Shown one piece after another: positions 45,981 through 60,900 of a DNA stretch of 64,000 nucleotides. Position 1 is the first letter of the stretch, and each line of letters opens with the position of its first letter. The translations under genes were made by a program, and so were the position numbers. The notes under the pieces were generated by a model. The model had not been told where the DNA came from. It did no database searches and saw only the letters and a list, made by a program, of their open reading frames with translations. The stretch comes from Aptenodytes patagonicus (Eukaryota > Chordata > Aves > Sphenisciformes > Spheniscidae): the NCBI RefSeq assembly GCF_965638725.1, contig NC_134950.1, positions 144,885,636 to 144,949,635 of the forward strand. Direction: 5' to 3'.

Positions 45981-48900
45981 AGGTGAAAACAGAAGGGGTC
46001 AGGAAACAAAGACCCCATTTACAAAGGTGTTTGATTCATGGGATTTTAATAAGTGTCTAGCTGCCGAACTCCTATTGATAGAGTGGGAATTTCCCAGGCA
46101 CGTTTTAAAAGTGTCTAGGGCACCTTATCTCTGTCCTTGGACATTTATCTCTATCTATTTATGGGGTAAATATCTTTGAAAATCTGGCTCCACCTCTCAT
46201 TTTCAAAATGATTGAAGACCAGATGGTTCATGGTTCATGCAAATTGTTCTGCTCAGAATCACACACTTCGGCGTTGCCTAACATTGAGACTCTTTCCCTT
46301 CTTGGGTGTCAAGTGCCAGGATCCCAGCATGCAGCACTCAGTGGGCTAGGTGACCAAGAAAAGGATGTGCAGAATTTGGCCCATTAGGTGGGCAGCTGTC
46401 TAAAACAGGAAAACTGAAAAACAGGAAAATAAGTGAAAAGGTGTGTGCACATACAAATGCCTGACTTGGTGCAGCTGCTGAATTGGCCGGAAATTAGTGT
46501 CTCCTTCTATGCAGAATCCAGGGCCAGAACCCAGTCCATGCTGCCTTCTGCCATTGAGTCAAGAAATCTGTGTCGGTGCATTTTGTAATATTAGGAGTTG
46601 TCCCCAAAATTTAATTAATTTGAATAAAGGCAAAAAAATAGTAGAATTTCCGTAAATGCTGCAGTATAAGAAGATACCATGATGTGAACCACCCCTGGTT
46701 GCAGTTTTGCAAACCAGAAACCTGTCTGGCATTTTGCACAATCAAAACCACACCCTTTTCCATTCGGCTCTGATTTATTAACTAGAAAGCTCTCATATCA
46801 TTCCCTCTTTCCACGGTTGCTGGTACTATCTACAGTTTCAGATAACATAAAAGAAAGCTTGCTGTGCCAAAGATGGCAGTGATTATCATTTTTGGTTTTT
46901 AACAGTTATCATTTTCACATTTGTACTTCCTGTATTTTCCAGTTCTGAAATGAATCATACATATAAAAAAATAAAAACCTTCATATTAAATGGGTATCAG
47001 AACATTAAGAAAAAACATGCACCGCACCCTGTGATTAATTCATTAATCCATCTTTCAAAACAAGTAATCTAATTAGCTTGCAAACAAGAACATGACGCAC
47101 ATGTGGCTCTTCAAATCGTGTTGACATACTGAATAGTTCAGATTCCTGTGATACCCAGCCTTTCACTTGCTGCTTCCAGTTCCAGTAAGACCCAAGACCA
47201 GAACGTTTTTGCTCTCGAAGGTTACTTGGTGTACAATATGGAATGAGCTCGTGGTCCAAGGCTGGGATGCAAAGAACAGTTCTCCTTGAAGAAAGTTGAA
47301 ATTTCAAGTGCCTCTAACTGACAGCACAGTTAACTAAAAAATATGCAGATTTTAGAATACCTGAGAGTTGTCATTTGACCTCTTCATGAGCACTAAAACT
47401 CAATCAAAAGTTCAATAGCTCATGCCATATGTATGTATTTGTATACAAGAAAGAGAAGGAGAATGGAGGGAAGCAGACTGCCTGCTGAAGAATGCAAGGA
47501 GAGAGAGGTCTGTCAACTCAGTTAAGAGAGCTACACCATGTCAAGAGGCCACAAAGCAGTGTAAAGTAAGGGTGATAGTTTTGGAGGGGCAGGACTGAAG
47601 CTGAATTTCATATACACCTATCATCCAGTTGAAAGACAATCCAGAAAAAGTACCAAATAAAAACATTACCATTCTATAATGACACAATCAGCTTTAAATA
47701 TTTCAGAAAGATCAACCAGGATAAACTGGCTGGTTTCAATCTGTTATTGTAATATATTTTTGTCCTTAGGTGTTTTTTTTTCCCTTTTTATGTCAGACTC
47801 TGCTGTCATGTCACGAAATCTCAGAAATGGGGCTGAGGTGAGTGTTTGGTAACCGTCAAGGTCTCTGTCATTGCACCCACATTCTGAGTCCTTTCAGCTA
47901 ATGGAGGTGCTGCTACACAGAATTAATCCTTGTCATCATCCAACAGAGAGGATTTTATTTTCTGGTATTGACTTCTTGGCTTTTTGCTAACATTTTTTGG
48001 CACAGATTGTGATATAACTGGAAATTATTTCTCAATGTTTTTTTCAAAGTTCAACCCAAAAGAGAATTTAGGTGCTAGCTATGTTGTTCATTACCTTCTT
48101 TATTTTGGAAATCTGTAGGGAACACAATCAGTTTCTGAGAAGTAAATTATCCCATTGGCTGCTGAAAAAAGAGGACAGATATAAATGCTACAGCGAAGAC
48201 AAGGAAGCTGAATGATCTATCAGATTTACCCATGTCTGACAAGATGTCTTCTGTCACACCTAATATTTGGTTAGTGTCTGGGATGGGTGGAGATTAGCGT
48301 GGGAAAATACATATACACCTTATATGTTGTGTAATGGTTCTTACATTGGTTGCCTGCACATGAGCTGAATCAAAAAGCTCTTATGGGGTGGCCTTGTAGC
48401 AGATTATGGGAAAGGCCAGAGATTTGGGTTCATGTGGATCCAGTCACGCTAATAAAACAGCAGGGAGGTTCACGAGTGCATTGATGGTTGAGAACAACCA
48501 ACACAAGAGTAACAACTGACTGATGGAATTTGTCCTATAGAAGCTGCCCAGTAAGGAACTTCCTGAACTTCCAAGCACACGGTCTGGAAGCTATCAGACC
48601 ACTCAGTACGTGTGAAATGCAGGCCTGGTAAGCAGTGCTGCTTGTCAAAAAGCAAAATTCCTGCCCTTTGGGTAATCCTGAAGTTCCAAATATTTTCTTC
48701 CACTGCTGGACTGGAACAACAACAACAAAAAAAGTAGAAATACCAGGTTTTTAATGAAAGACTCATTTTGTAAGATTGAATTGCATTTCAGATGTATCAT
48801 TTTCACTAAAAGACGTACAAGAGTAACCAAGTCCAACCAAAATGTATTGAATGTAAGGAAGCAGAATGCTTTGTTCTTTTCTCCCCTATGAAGTGCAGGG

Positions 48901-51900
48901 AGAAGTATGTTCTCACTAGACAGTCTCACTCAGACTGATATTTCTCAACAGAAAGGTTGTTCCTTTTGTAATGGTGTGACGAAGCCTTGTCAGGTATTTC
49001 ATGTAAACCCTGTTTGTATATACTTCCCATATCAATGAGAAATATTGGAAGCCTAGCAGATGAAAATTCAGTATGATCTGAGGATACCATGAAGAAATAC
49101 GGGCAAAACCCAGTGTTACATAATTTGAAGATCTACAAGGACTAGGACTCCTTTCAGGGTGCTTATATGTCCACCATTAGTGCAGTTATTAGGGATGTTT
49201 AATCCACAGACGGGTTCCCTGTATCTGGGGCGTTGGGGCTGAGGTTGAGTGGATAAGTGAACATAAAGAAAGTGTTTCAGCTTCTGCAGGCACACAAATT
49301 CCTGCAGAGCCAGCACATCTGTCTCTGCATTGTGCCCCCAGGGCTTTCAGCCTGGAGTCAGCAGTTACCAGCCCAGTCTCAGCCTTGCATGAAAGCACCA
49401 AGGCTGCTGCTGGCCTGAACTGACTTTGAAAATGTAGTAAAGCTGCATTTGTTTGGCATTGCACATGAGCTAAGAAATCCTATCAACAGGAAAACTGGAG
49501 ACATCTCCACACTCAGAACATGGCTAAGCCTCAAGGTGATGTGTTGTTGGTTCTACTTATGCTCCCCTGTGAATGAGGGAGGTCCTTTCACGATCATTTT
49601 GCAGAGCCATCTCCTGAAGGACAGTTAGACATGTAGCCTTCACAAAGTTAATGAAAATTATTTACAAGTTAGATCATAGAAGAGCTAACTGATTTGCCTA
49701 AAACAGCACAGAAAGGCTGTGGTAGAAGACAAACTTCACTTTGGGTAATTCTGGTACCTAATGCCAAGAAAACCAGCCTCTCAAATAGGTTATTGGTTTT
49801 AGCACTAATGCAGTCAGGTCCAGCCAGATCACAGCGCAAGCAAGGCAAAGTTTGTCTGCCTGCAGAAAGCAAGATGGACATACTCTTAGTTTATTTAGCC
49901 AAGTGTTTTCTATTTCCAGTTTCTATGTTAATGCAATTTTATTTTATATTTAGTCTTCTTACACACTTTTTTCTGCTCTACACTGAACATTTGGATTCTT
50001 TTCCTTTAAAAACGTAGGTTTGGAATCTGGTATAATTGAAAGAGCAGATACTGCAGCAATATTTGCCATAGGCAGACGTAAGTGGGAGTCTCCTCACATA
50101 TCGTTGACCCATTCCCATACCTCAAAAGTGTTTAAAAAAAAAAATCCCACCAATTTTTACAAGCTGCAGAAATAGCCATACAATTTTTCCAAAGTTAAAT
50201 CTGCTCAGCAGTTCCTCTTTTTGCACAAGTCTATCCTTTTTTACTTAGATTAACAACTTATTTGATGTTTTGCAAAAGACCTGATCCCTAAACATTTGTC
50301 ATCTAAAAGACAGATGTATAGAACACAAATTATACTGAGAAATGTATAAGTATAGTGAGCTCACTTGGATTCCTTTTTCTAATCATAAAAGTGAGCCCAG
50401 AAAACTAAATGTGGGTAATAGGCTATTCCTGTAAAGTCATAATCTTAGGAGCAAGCATTTATTTTTTTGAACTAAGGGTTATTAATATACTGAAGCGTGA
50501 AAGAGGCTATTGTCTCCCATTTAGTTTACTCCATAAAATACTGGCTAGTTAGAAGTATTTGGAAGAAACATAGATGGTTCCTTTACTTCCTAAGTCACAT
50601 TTTCCCCCAAAGTTAAAATAGAAAGGTTGGTTTATAGAGTGTTTGCAGTTTGCTTTTATTATGCACCTCTGGTTTTATAGCCCGCTATTTTATGATGTTC
50701 CATGAAACTAACCCAGAAGCATCCCACCATGTTCTTATTATCTTCTTAGCTAATTTGACTTTTCCATTTGCTTCAGCAGTTTTGATTTCAGGCATGCCCT
50801 ACTGAAACCAAATATGAGGACAACATCTTTCAGAAAATCATACTAGCTTTGCTCCATTAGTTTGCTTCCCCTAAATTCTTGCTTTACACTGTTGTACCCC
50901 ATGTAACTCGGCTCATATTTTACTGGCTTTTACTATTGATAGACATTACTTAACAACTCTTCCCACACATGTTTGGTAAAAAATGAAAACCAGTTAGCAA
51001 TGCCAACCAAACCAGGAAATGTTCTTAAAAAAAAAACAACCATGAAAAATGCTAAAATAACTCTTTTGGTATTGTAACAAGGTTTTCTTTCCAAGTTCAA
51101 AAAGTCCTTTGAATTGTCCTGAGGACTGTCCATTTTCTTTTTTTCTTTTGATTGTTATGACTCAAAAAGCTGTAATGTGTGGTCTCCAAAATATAACTTT
51201 TCCATCTGTAAAATAGTTCTTTTTCATTAATGTTTTTGAGAAACCATTTTTTATGGTTCAGAAAGGGGTTAAATTCACTTTTAGAAACAGATCTCCCTCA
51301 GATTTCCCAGGCCATGTTGTCACAGTGCCATGAAGCTCAGCCCTTGTGGTACCATTTTAGTTCCGCTGGGGTTTGGCAGCAGGCTGGGCTGAGGAAGTGA
51401 TCACCTTATGTGTTATTAGAAGCAAGGTTTGGATCATGCTGGGCTGGATTTGGATAGGCCAGTCACATGGCACTGTGGGACAACCACACAATCTGAATTT
51501 CCACTATGGAGCAGACCTTACCCTGTCCCTGATATAATTCCTCCTTTTATTCCACTCTGGTTCCAATGCCACACAGAGCTGACATATTCCACAATGAAAT
51601 GAGATACCATTTCACTAATGACTAGAAAACAGAATGGGAAATTACATTCAATAAGCTTGACTGAGAAGTTTCTAAAAAAATGAAATTGAACCCAATTGGA
51701 AAATCATTAAAAAAGCACATTTATCTCATTGTTCATTACAATCAGAAATGATTCTTGATAAATGCTGAACTACTGCAAAGCACAAATTCCCTCATCTTTC
51801 AGGAAAGCCAGTTTTCTGTGAGACCCAACCTGCACATTAGAATACAGCAAGAACCTCAGAAGTATTTAGCTGTCCAGTTCCCCGTGATATACACACAGCT

Positions 51901-54900
51901 TCTTGTGTTGTGCCTCCCTATCAGCGTGCAGGGACTTGGAAACCTTCCAGAAGTCCTGTGCTGGGCTGCTTTCTTCTTCTCCAGAGCAGGAACTCCATGA
52001 GACATGCTGCTTCCCAAACAAGCGTGGTGGGCACTGGCCCCAGCCCCTGCAGTGTCCCCCGCATCCTGATCCTGCTTTGCACTCTTCAAAATCTGACGAG
52101 AAGACGCCTTCCCTGCCTGCTCTGCAGGCTCCCTCCTTGCACACAGGCGTGTGCACATTTGGTGGGTCCTGAGGCACAGCAGCTTGAAAAGGGGCTTCAA
52201 AAAGACAAGATTTGAATTATACCAAGGCAGATTTTTTTTCCTCCTCTCCTTCCAGCCTGTTAGAAATACCAGGGAGTTTATTTTCAGTGCTCCCAGAGCC
52301 TTTGAGGTTATTTTTGTATAGACAAATGAAATCCCTCTTTTCATGTGAGGGACATTTGGCTCATATGCAGGTAATCTGAAGAAATTAATATTTCATACCC
52401 ATGAAAATTTATTATAAGCCTTGATCATGACCTGTTAATGCCATATAGTGGGTGACTAATTTTACCTATCATTTAGCAAGGTAGAGCACTGTTAGGCTGT
52501 AATGAATGCACGCAACAAGGCTTAGTTGCTTAACAATCACAGTGAAGTGTTCATGACATCTCACATCGACTGCTATCATGTTATTGCTCTGAAAAGATCC
52601 TTACCTGTTACAGATTGGCCCTGGTCAGCTGGATGGGTCAGCTGAAGACCTGTACCATATCTTTAGTGAAACAGTAGTACTGATCTATCTTTCAGCAAAT
52701 TTTCTGAGTTCATTGCTGTCTTTTACATAGGAGCTGCTTTCCTGCTGACAGGGAAATTAGTGACTCAGTGGCTTAACGACACCAGGAACTGTTTAATAAG
52801 GTGAGGAACTGTTTTAAACCATTTTGATCTCTTCCGAATAGGGTGGCTTAAATGTTTGGAATAGTACTTGAGCTTCTGTCTGAGTCTTTTCCCAGATGTA
52901 AAATACATTTTCTTTGTTTCATGACCTGTTGATTTTCTGAGTAACTGCATCTAGTATCTCAAGAAATACCCCAAGGATGGACAGGTAACAGGACTTTTCC
53001 TTGCTCCCCCTTCACTTCAACCTCCTGCATGCTTGTTTCAGATAAATTACAAGGAAAGGGAGAGAAATGCTTCAGTAAAGTAAGCTAAAATTGTTCTTTT
53101 ATCTAATTTTATCTGTAAACAGCCTACCTGAAGAAATTCTGCCGAGGATATGCCTGCACATTGAAAAGCCTCTGCCTAGCTACAGAGTCACTAAGAGCAA
53201 GAATGAGAAGATAGGAAGAATATTGGGTTAGAAAGGAACAGTGAATGATTGGGAAGACACGAGAGAAATTACAATCTTCTGGTTAATGCCATTTCACCCA
53301 GAGTGGCATTTACTTAGAGGTATTAGCTGCACCTCTGTGCACGTTAGTTCAATCTCCTTTTTATCTGTAGCATTTAACCCCAGATCTCTTTGTTGTACTG
53401 AACAGATAAATAAACATTTAAAAGGATGTTCTACCTGAACTGGTAGAAAACATTATTTCAAGCTGCAAAAAGCCCACATAAAGCCTTAAGACAAACAAGC
53501 AAGAAATATTCCTGGCTGAAGGGCCCTGTGGCATGCTGACATACAGCATCCTGTGGGAGGCTTGCCTTTCAGAGCCACTGTCAGATTTCTGCTCCCCAGG
53601 CAAAATAATTTGGCAACATTTAGAAGCTGATTTAGATAGTTTCCAGAGAGATGACACAAACACATTACAACCACTGGCCAAGCAAGTGATGGAACACTCT
53701 GAATATTGCTGTTGGGGAAGTCTGCATGTCCCAACCTCCTGACTTGGGGGGCAGATACCATGATGTATGCTTGTCTGTGTGCCAGCAGAAGCTTTGAAGT
53801 GTGCAGGAAAGATTCAGCTATGTTCAAAATCCTCATTATTAGTTAAAAGATGATTCACCAAACAAAAGAAAAAATAAATTCAAACATACTTATTCAGCCT
53901 CATCACAGTCCAAATGTAGAAACCCGTAACCTCCAATGACATTCTTAAGGCCCCTAAATTGTACATAGGGAAGGTTAGCTGCCAGCAAATAGGATCCATC
54001 AAAGCTAATATTTAAGGTAGGCAGTAAAAAGTGGGCTGCAAGTGGGCAGGTGGGACTCGATTCAGTCTCATCAGAGTGAGAGTCCCCACCCTGAACCCTT
54101 CCTTGGAGGGAAGTCTGTACTAAATAATAGTCCTCCTACTGTTTAATCCATCAGCAAAATGGTTACAGCCCTTACCTAGATGTGAAGACCCACAGTCAGT
54201 TCCCACCTCTGTTAAGAGATTATGAATCCACACATTCTTCATAAATACTCTAGCCTCACAATATAGCCTATTTGTAGCTGAGTTTCTCCCAATCTCTCTT
54301 GTTGAAATTATTCCATAATTCAGTATTCATTGAAAGAGAAAGTTGTTATTAAACATAACTATATTCCAATGGAATATACAAGAGAGACCTGGGATTCCAG
54401 AAACATGCTTCAGGGAACATTTCATGTGAAAAACTTAAGTATCTACCATCTGAATCTCTGCCTCTCCAGAAAAAGCAGCTTTACAGTCAGATTCTAGCAC
54501 CTAGTTCATCTCCCATGGGCCCTGTGTGTGCAAGGCTTTTCTCATGAATGTGCGCTAAGAATGCCAATGTCTAGGTGATTATGAGACATGAAAGAATGAC
54601 AACTTGGTAAATCTCACCAGGGTGGTCATGAGTGAGATGTTGGTTTACTTCCAACCATGACTGAATGATCTTTATTCAGTTGTAGTCTTTGGAGAAAAAA
54701 ATGTGGATACCTACAGAATTCAGGATCTCCAATGTTAGCTGGAAATCTGAGGACCTAAATTTTGAATGCAGACAGCTGTAGAGCAGCTACTGACAAATAC
54801 ACAAAGTTTCTTGTATGCGTGCTTTAATCTTGCCCTTAATAACAATTTTCTGGGCTGGTTCTTCACTCTACTCCTCTGAAGCCAGTGCTGTTATACGAGC

Positions 54901-57900
54901 ATGCTCTGCCGGTAGGGTCTGTCATGCTGCTTGCATGTTTCAGATGTGCTTCTGCAGTGAATGCCTTCAGGACCAGCCTCTTTTCAGCACCAGCCTCTTT
55001 TTAACATTTTCAGTTTTTATTCTATATTGCTAATCAAATAAAATGATCCCTAAAAGTGCCCATGAAAGTGCAGATCAAGGACTAAATAACAGAGGTGAAC
55101 TGTTCCCCATGCCAGATGAATTACTTCACCCTAAATATTTCACATGTATTTCTAAGTAACTGCATGCTCCCTCCAGAGAGTATCATCTGACTGACTTCAG
55201 TTTTCAAATGCAATACATCCTGTAGATTAAATAATTGCAGCTGCTGAACAATCCTGTTCTATCTGTTCTAACAAAACGTTGCACAATGCAGAGAAATAGC
55301 CAAGGACGCTGTTCAGCTAATCAGTTCCCAGTGGTAAGGACACCTAGGCTAACTTGAGGACTCCTCATCATGCTTTAAAGACCTGGTTTTTGCGGCAATA
55401 TGTCCAAAACAATTGCTAGACCAATTCCCTGTCCCATGGAAAGTAAAGCATTATCTTGTGTTGTGATTTCAATTACCTTGTGCTGTCACAGCGAACTCCC
55501 CCTTAGGCTGTGCCTCCGCCTGCTCTGAGAAGTGGAGGAGCTTTAAATGGATCAGTTTAGAAGACAGTAAGGTTAGATGAGTACAGATCCCTATATGGAG
55601 ATACTTAATTTAGCCATTGAACACAATATCTTTGAAAAAAAGGTTCTTGGTTTTGGGGGGTAAAATAATTTGATTACATGTAAAATGCTGCTTTCTCAGC
55701 GATTTCTTAAAATATACTTAAGTCCCAGCTGTATTCCCTGGACAAATCATCTTTGAGCTGGGCAGAGAAATTATAAAATACCTAAGAAAAGAATTCTGGC
55801 AAACAAAATACTGCCATGATGAGTTCATTCCAGAGTACCTCCACAAAAGTAGCACAAATAATGTCCCGGTTAAATTTTTCTCAGATGACTTTTTAAATAA
55901 AGCTTAGTAAAGTAATGAATACATTTATTGCTACAGAAATAAGGTCATGGATGAAATGCTGTTCCTATTGAAATCAGTGGATGGATATAATCTACCCAGT
56001 CTGGGTCTAGTGTTTCACCTTATTTCTTCATGCTTCTAGGAAAGCTGACCACCTCACCTGCCCAAGTAGGCTCCAGATACCTTCTTCTAAACTAAATCAA
56101 TTTTCATGTTGCAATGATTAACTGAACACAACATGAATAAAATCCCCAGTGATGATTGATCTACATTAAAATACTGATTGATTCCTACATTTAGTCTCAA
56201 AAGCAGGTGATCATGAATGTATGTAGTAAAATGGTTGTGAATTTGATAGACAAATGGTGGTTCAGTGCTTATCTCGGAAGCTGAGGAGTGTCAGAAATTG
56301 AAATATCTTGCTAATCACAGGCATAGTGACTTTTTTGCACCTCCAAATCCTGCTCTGTTTTGCTCCATACCTTAAGCACCACAAGTTGCCTGAAACAGAG
56401 AGTGTGCAGGACTCTCAGTAATAACCTGCCATTGCTGTGTACATTACTATGGACTACCCCAGAGAGGTGAAGGAAAACCTCTTCTCTACCCTTTCCTGCT
56501 TGTTTTATACACATTTATGCTATTATGTTTTTACTCCAGCTGGGACATCTGTCAAAGATTGAGGAGACAGAAATGGAAGAGGAAATGGCTTGCTAACTCT
56601 AGATTTGTGTCTACCAACTAGACAGTCTTAAATATCTAATGAGAGTTAACATATGGATGCAAACCTTTTGTGTAGTTTGCTCCTTCAAGAAAACTTCCAC
56701 TCAACCACTAACAGACTTGCGCATGTAGAAAACCTTTCTCAACTTTTCTTTTCCACAGGAAAAAACTAAGTAGAGTGGAGCATCCTCATTTATACAAACA
56801 GGTAAAAAAACAGGCTAAAAAAAGGCTAAGAAAGTTGCTGTTTCTACTGAAAACTTCCTCTAACTCTAAATGGAGAGGAACTTCTCTCTTTTGCTGGACA
56901 AGAAAGCTCTTCACATCCACTTCTAGCTCTGGGTATCAAGGAAATAAGTGGCAATCCACACCAAACCAGACCAAGCTGTTTAAATACATGACTTTGTACC
57001 TCATCTGGAACCTCTAATATTGTCTGCCAAATATAAGCAGCATTCATTTCCCACCGTTATTACTGCTGGGTAGATAGGAAACCACAGCCTCCAACAGTCG
57101 TAGCTGCTAGCCAGGGTATCACATTTGTCCTGTAAGGAGACTGGTCTCCCGATGGCAATGTCCACATCGAAGCAGAGTTATTTTTTATTGCCACTCTTAC
57201 GTCTGTTTCCACAGCAGTGCTGCCCTTCTATCCCACTTATGTTCTTGCAGTTGGTGTTTTTTTGGTAATGTCATCTTGATAGCAATTGCAAAAATGCAAA
57301 CAGAAATTGTTGAGTTTCACAGTTCAGGCTGGACTATGAGGAGCCAGATATTTTATCTATTGAATTAGTGCCCAGTACTATGACAGACTATGCGTCTCTG
57401 GTGTGGGGCTTCTGTATCAGCTTGCCTTTTATTTTGACAAAATCAGACAAAACAATGAGTGTTGATACTCCAGCAATTATATCTATGCAGATTGCAAGTG
57501 GTTTATTGTGTGACTTGGCTTTTGGGGTGTTGTTTTTTTCTTTGCCCTTTGCTTGTACGGTGCCTCCCACAGCAGTGCCCTGCTCTGGTAAAAGCTCCCA
57601 GGCACTCCAGAGTCTTGGCAAACAAAACCAGTCACAGTAATGTTGAATGTTGAATTAATTCCCATTTGGTAGCAAATGGTGATGCATCCTTAGGCAGTTC
57701 TTTCTCACACTTACTAGATCTGGGATCACTTTTCTACTTCAGTTTCATAGGTCTCCTGAAAAAATGCTTCCAGCAAACTGAGTTAAATGTAGAGCATGTT
57801 CAATGTGTTGTTTGATGATGTCCTAACAGTGTAAGGAATGACTAAGAGGAAAATAGTAGTATGAAATTTAAGCACTTTGCAAAAGAAAAAGAAAGAAATT

Positions 57901-60900
57901 GTTGATATCGACAGAGCAGGTGTAAAAAATGTGTTTCCTTCTGTTTTATAAACCCGAATAAACTTCATGGCCACTATCGAAATAGTAGGGAATGACATTT
58001 TACAGACTGGCTGGATATTATAGCAATACAGAGTGTAGGAAGAAGAGTACAGAAAGGAGCTTTGGTACAAGCCCAGTTGTTTTGCAGAAGCATATTTATC
58101 AGTCAGGTCACCTGGAGAGCACTCAAAGAAGCCAGAAGAGCAACATGGTTTGCTAAGGTCAGCAAGAATTATTATTTGGAGAGCACACGTGCTACAAGGA
58201 GCCAGCGATCAGGGGAGTTATGAGGGGGAATTATGTATTTAGATGTGGGGAACGGCTAGCAGAGATAAGAGAAATATCTGTTCTGTTGAGGAACCCAAGA
58301 GGGAGAGGGAAACAGTTGGCAAAGGAAGAAGAGGAGAGGGAGTGGGAGCCACTACTGCAAAGCTGACCCAGAGGATGCTGACATTATTCACAGCAAGGTT
58401 AAGAGTGAAGATGATCCTATTTTAATGCATTTTCTCAGAGGAAATTTAGAAATTTGTTTTTATTTTTTCCCTTTCATTCTGCAAAAATAATTTTTTTTTC
58501 TGATATGTCAAACTTACCTTTATTGCATAGTTTCATTTTAACTTTTATTCTATGCTTATTTCAGTATCACATTTACATCATATGTCTAAATAGTTAATAC
58601 TGAGTTATGTAGGATGTTTTAAAGTTGGAAAAAAGGGAATTTTATGTTTCAAAAATAGCATTTTATCTTTGATGAGGGCATTTCAGTGGGAATTCCCTTC
58701 AGGCTCCTTAAAAAGATTTGAACTGATACAAGTAAAGTAAAGCCTAAACTGGGAATTTTATACAAAGATTAGCCAGTTGAGTCTCTACTACCACTGTCAG
58801 GTTATAGAGACTGTGAATTATGTTAAATACAGATAAATGATTTTCAGAATTAAATGAGATTAAATGAGGCAGAAGTAAACCTTCAGGCAACCTCTGAAAA
58901 TAAGCACAAGGAGAAGGAGAGCTGCAGAGTTGAAGCGGGAAGCTGTCAGTGTACCTGCACCAGCCAGCAAACTCTTGGCAGCGATTTCTGCTCTGGGCGG
59001 CGCTTACCTTCCAGATCTGTACTCCATTTCCATAACCCAAGAGCAGGGAAAACTACTCCCCTGCTTTAACCCCATAAAGTTGAGGAGAATTTCATCAAGT
59101 GATCTAAGATAGAGGTGACGGAAGTCCATGCTCAGCTTTCTCTTTAAAAGAAAAAAAGAAAGAAACAAAAAGCTCTAAACCTTTGAAATTGCAGGATATT
59201 GTCACTAGTCCTGATCACAGCTTCACCCTTTTGGGTCACTGACACACTATCCATGCCATATGCTCTCTGCGTGTAGAGGAAGCGGCATTGACCTACTGCA
59301 TGTGTTACCAACAAACTGCTGGAAAGATTGGCTGGTTGGGTTGAGTACTGTACCTCTCGCCTTCTGGAGCAGAGGATGCTGTGTTACGGACCTTGGAAGA
59401 GAGCAAGCTCCCATCTGTGTGAGCAGGACCTGCAGTACTGGTCCTGAACTCATTTAAAAGGGTTTGTTGGAGTGGAGGATCAATGCTGTTTCCCTGGATT
59501 TGCAAGCAGAGGGTTGTGAGCCAGCACTAGCGATGCAGACAAACAGGGTCTGCAGGGCAAGAACCACCAACAGAGCAACTTCAGATGTTAAGCCCGTTAT
59601 AGTAAAGGGATTATGTCGCAGAATGCAGACTTTGCAGATGTACAGGAAACCCGAGAAAAACATCACAGATGAAATTATAACCAATGCAAGGAAAATCTGT
59701 GAAGAAACACACTTCAAAACTTTTGAGTAAGAAAAAACAGGACATTTTAAAAGCACTCAATTTCTAGAAAGTTCTGAATTCCAGCCCTTTTGGAAATCAA
59801 GCCTTTTTATTGTGTAGCACATTTTCAAAATCAGACAAAATGGTTCTTTAACCTCAGCTTGTTTGGATGCTGCAGCAAACTGAGCAAAAGCAGAATTTAT
59901 TAAGCAACTTCAGTTTTTCTGCATAGTTATGGGGGAAATACGTATCTGCCCAGCTTCATAAACGTTTCATCAAGCTAAGATGGGGCTTATCAGTCGTAAT
60001 TTCAATTTGTTCTTGAAATGACAGACTAGAGATTAAAAGATTGCTTCCCATTGCATAAATGCGATGCCTAACAGCCTCCTGCTAGGAAATGGTAGGTCAA
60101 TGATAGGTTGAGAAGCCTTAGTAGTTTCAAAATAAAACAAAAATAAGTTCATGAAGTGAGCGATACGATGCAGTTGGCTGGAACAGCCAAGGTCCAGAAC
60201 ATGGGTTATATCCTTAACTTGAGTTTTGACTGTCAGATATAACGGTGTTATCACTGCTCCTCTCATGGCAACATTTTAGGTTTTCAGAGGAGGGATCAGA
60301 GTTAGAAGAGACTCATCATGTAAACCAGTCGTGTGGCAATAAGTGGGGTGTCACCTTCGAGAATGAAAAATCCAATGTCGGGGAAAAGTGCTGCTGCTAC
60401 AAAATACATCTGTCCTGGGAGCCACGAGTGCTGAACTCGCTCCTTCTGCGTGGGAAAGCAGGCAAGGAGAGAAAGAAATTGTAGCATTGTTATGGTGATT
60501 CATTATTTCTCCAGCTCTGACCCCCCTCAGGGCATCTCCTGGTGATTCTTCTCCCTCCGTGATTCTTCCCACGCAAGACCTTCTGAAATATCCCTTCTAA
60601 CAGTTTATAGTGCTGACACCAACACAGCTTTTATGTTTGGCAGCTGCTCGGAGTCTTCTCCATTAACTGGGGCCCATAAGGGACCACTGGTTCATATTAA
60701 ATTAGGAGAGAGAGAACTGGACTGCATGAGCATTTTACACCATCAGCTTGAACTACATCATCAGTCCCACTAGTTATTTAGGAAAGGTTCTTCTAATGAG
60801 CGAAGGTGTCTGGGTTTGTTTTGGCTGTTGAAATTCTATTATAGGTACAGAACAAGAGATTCGTGAGTGGAGAGTGAGAGGCTCCCTGGCAAAAACACTC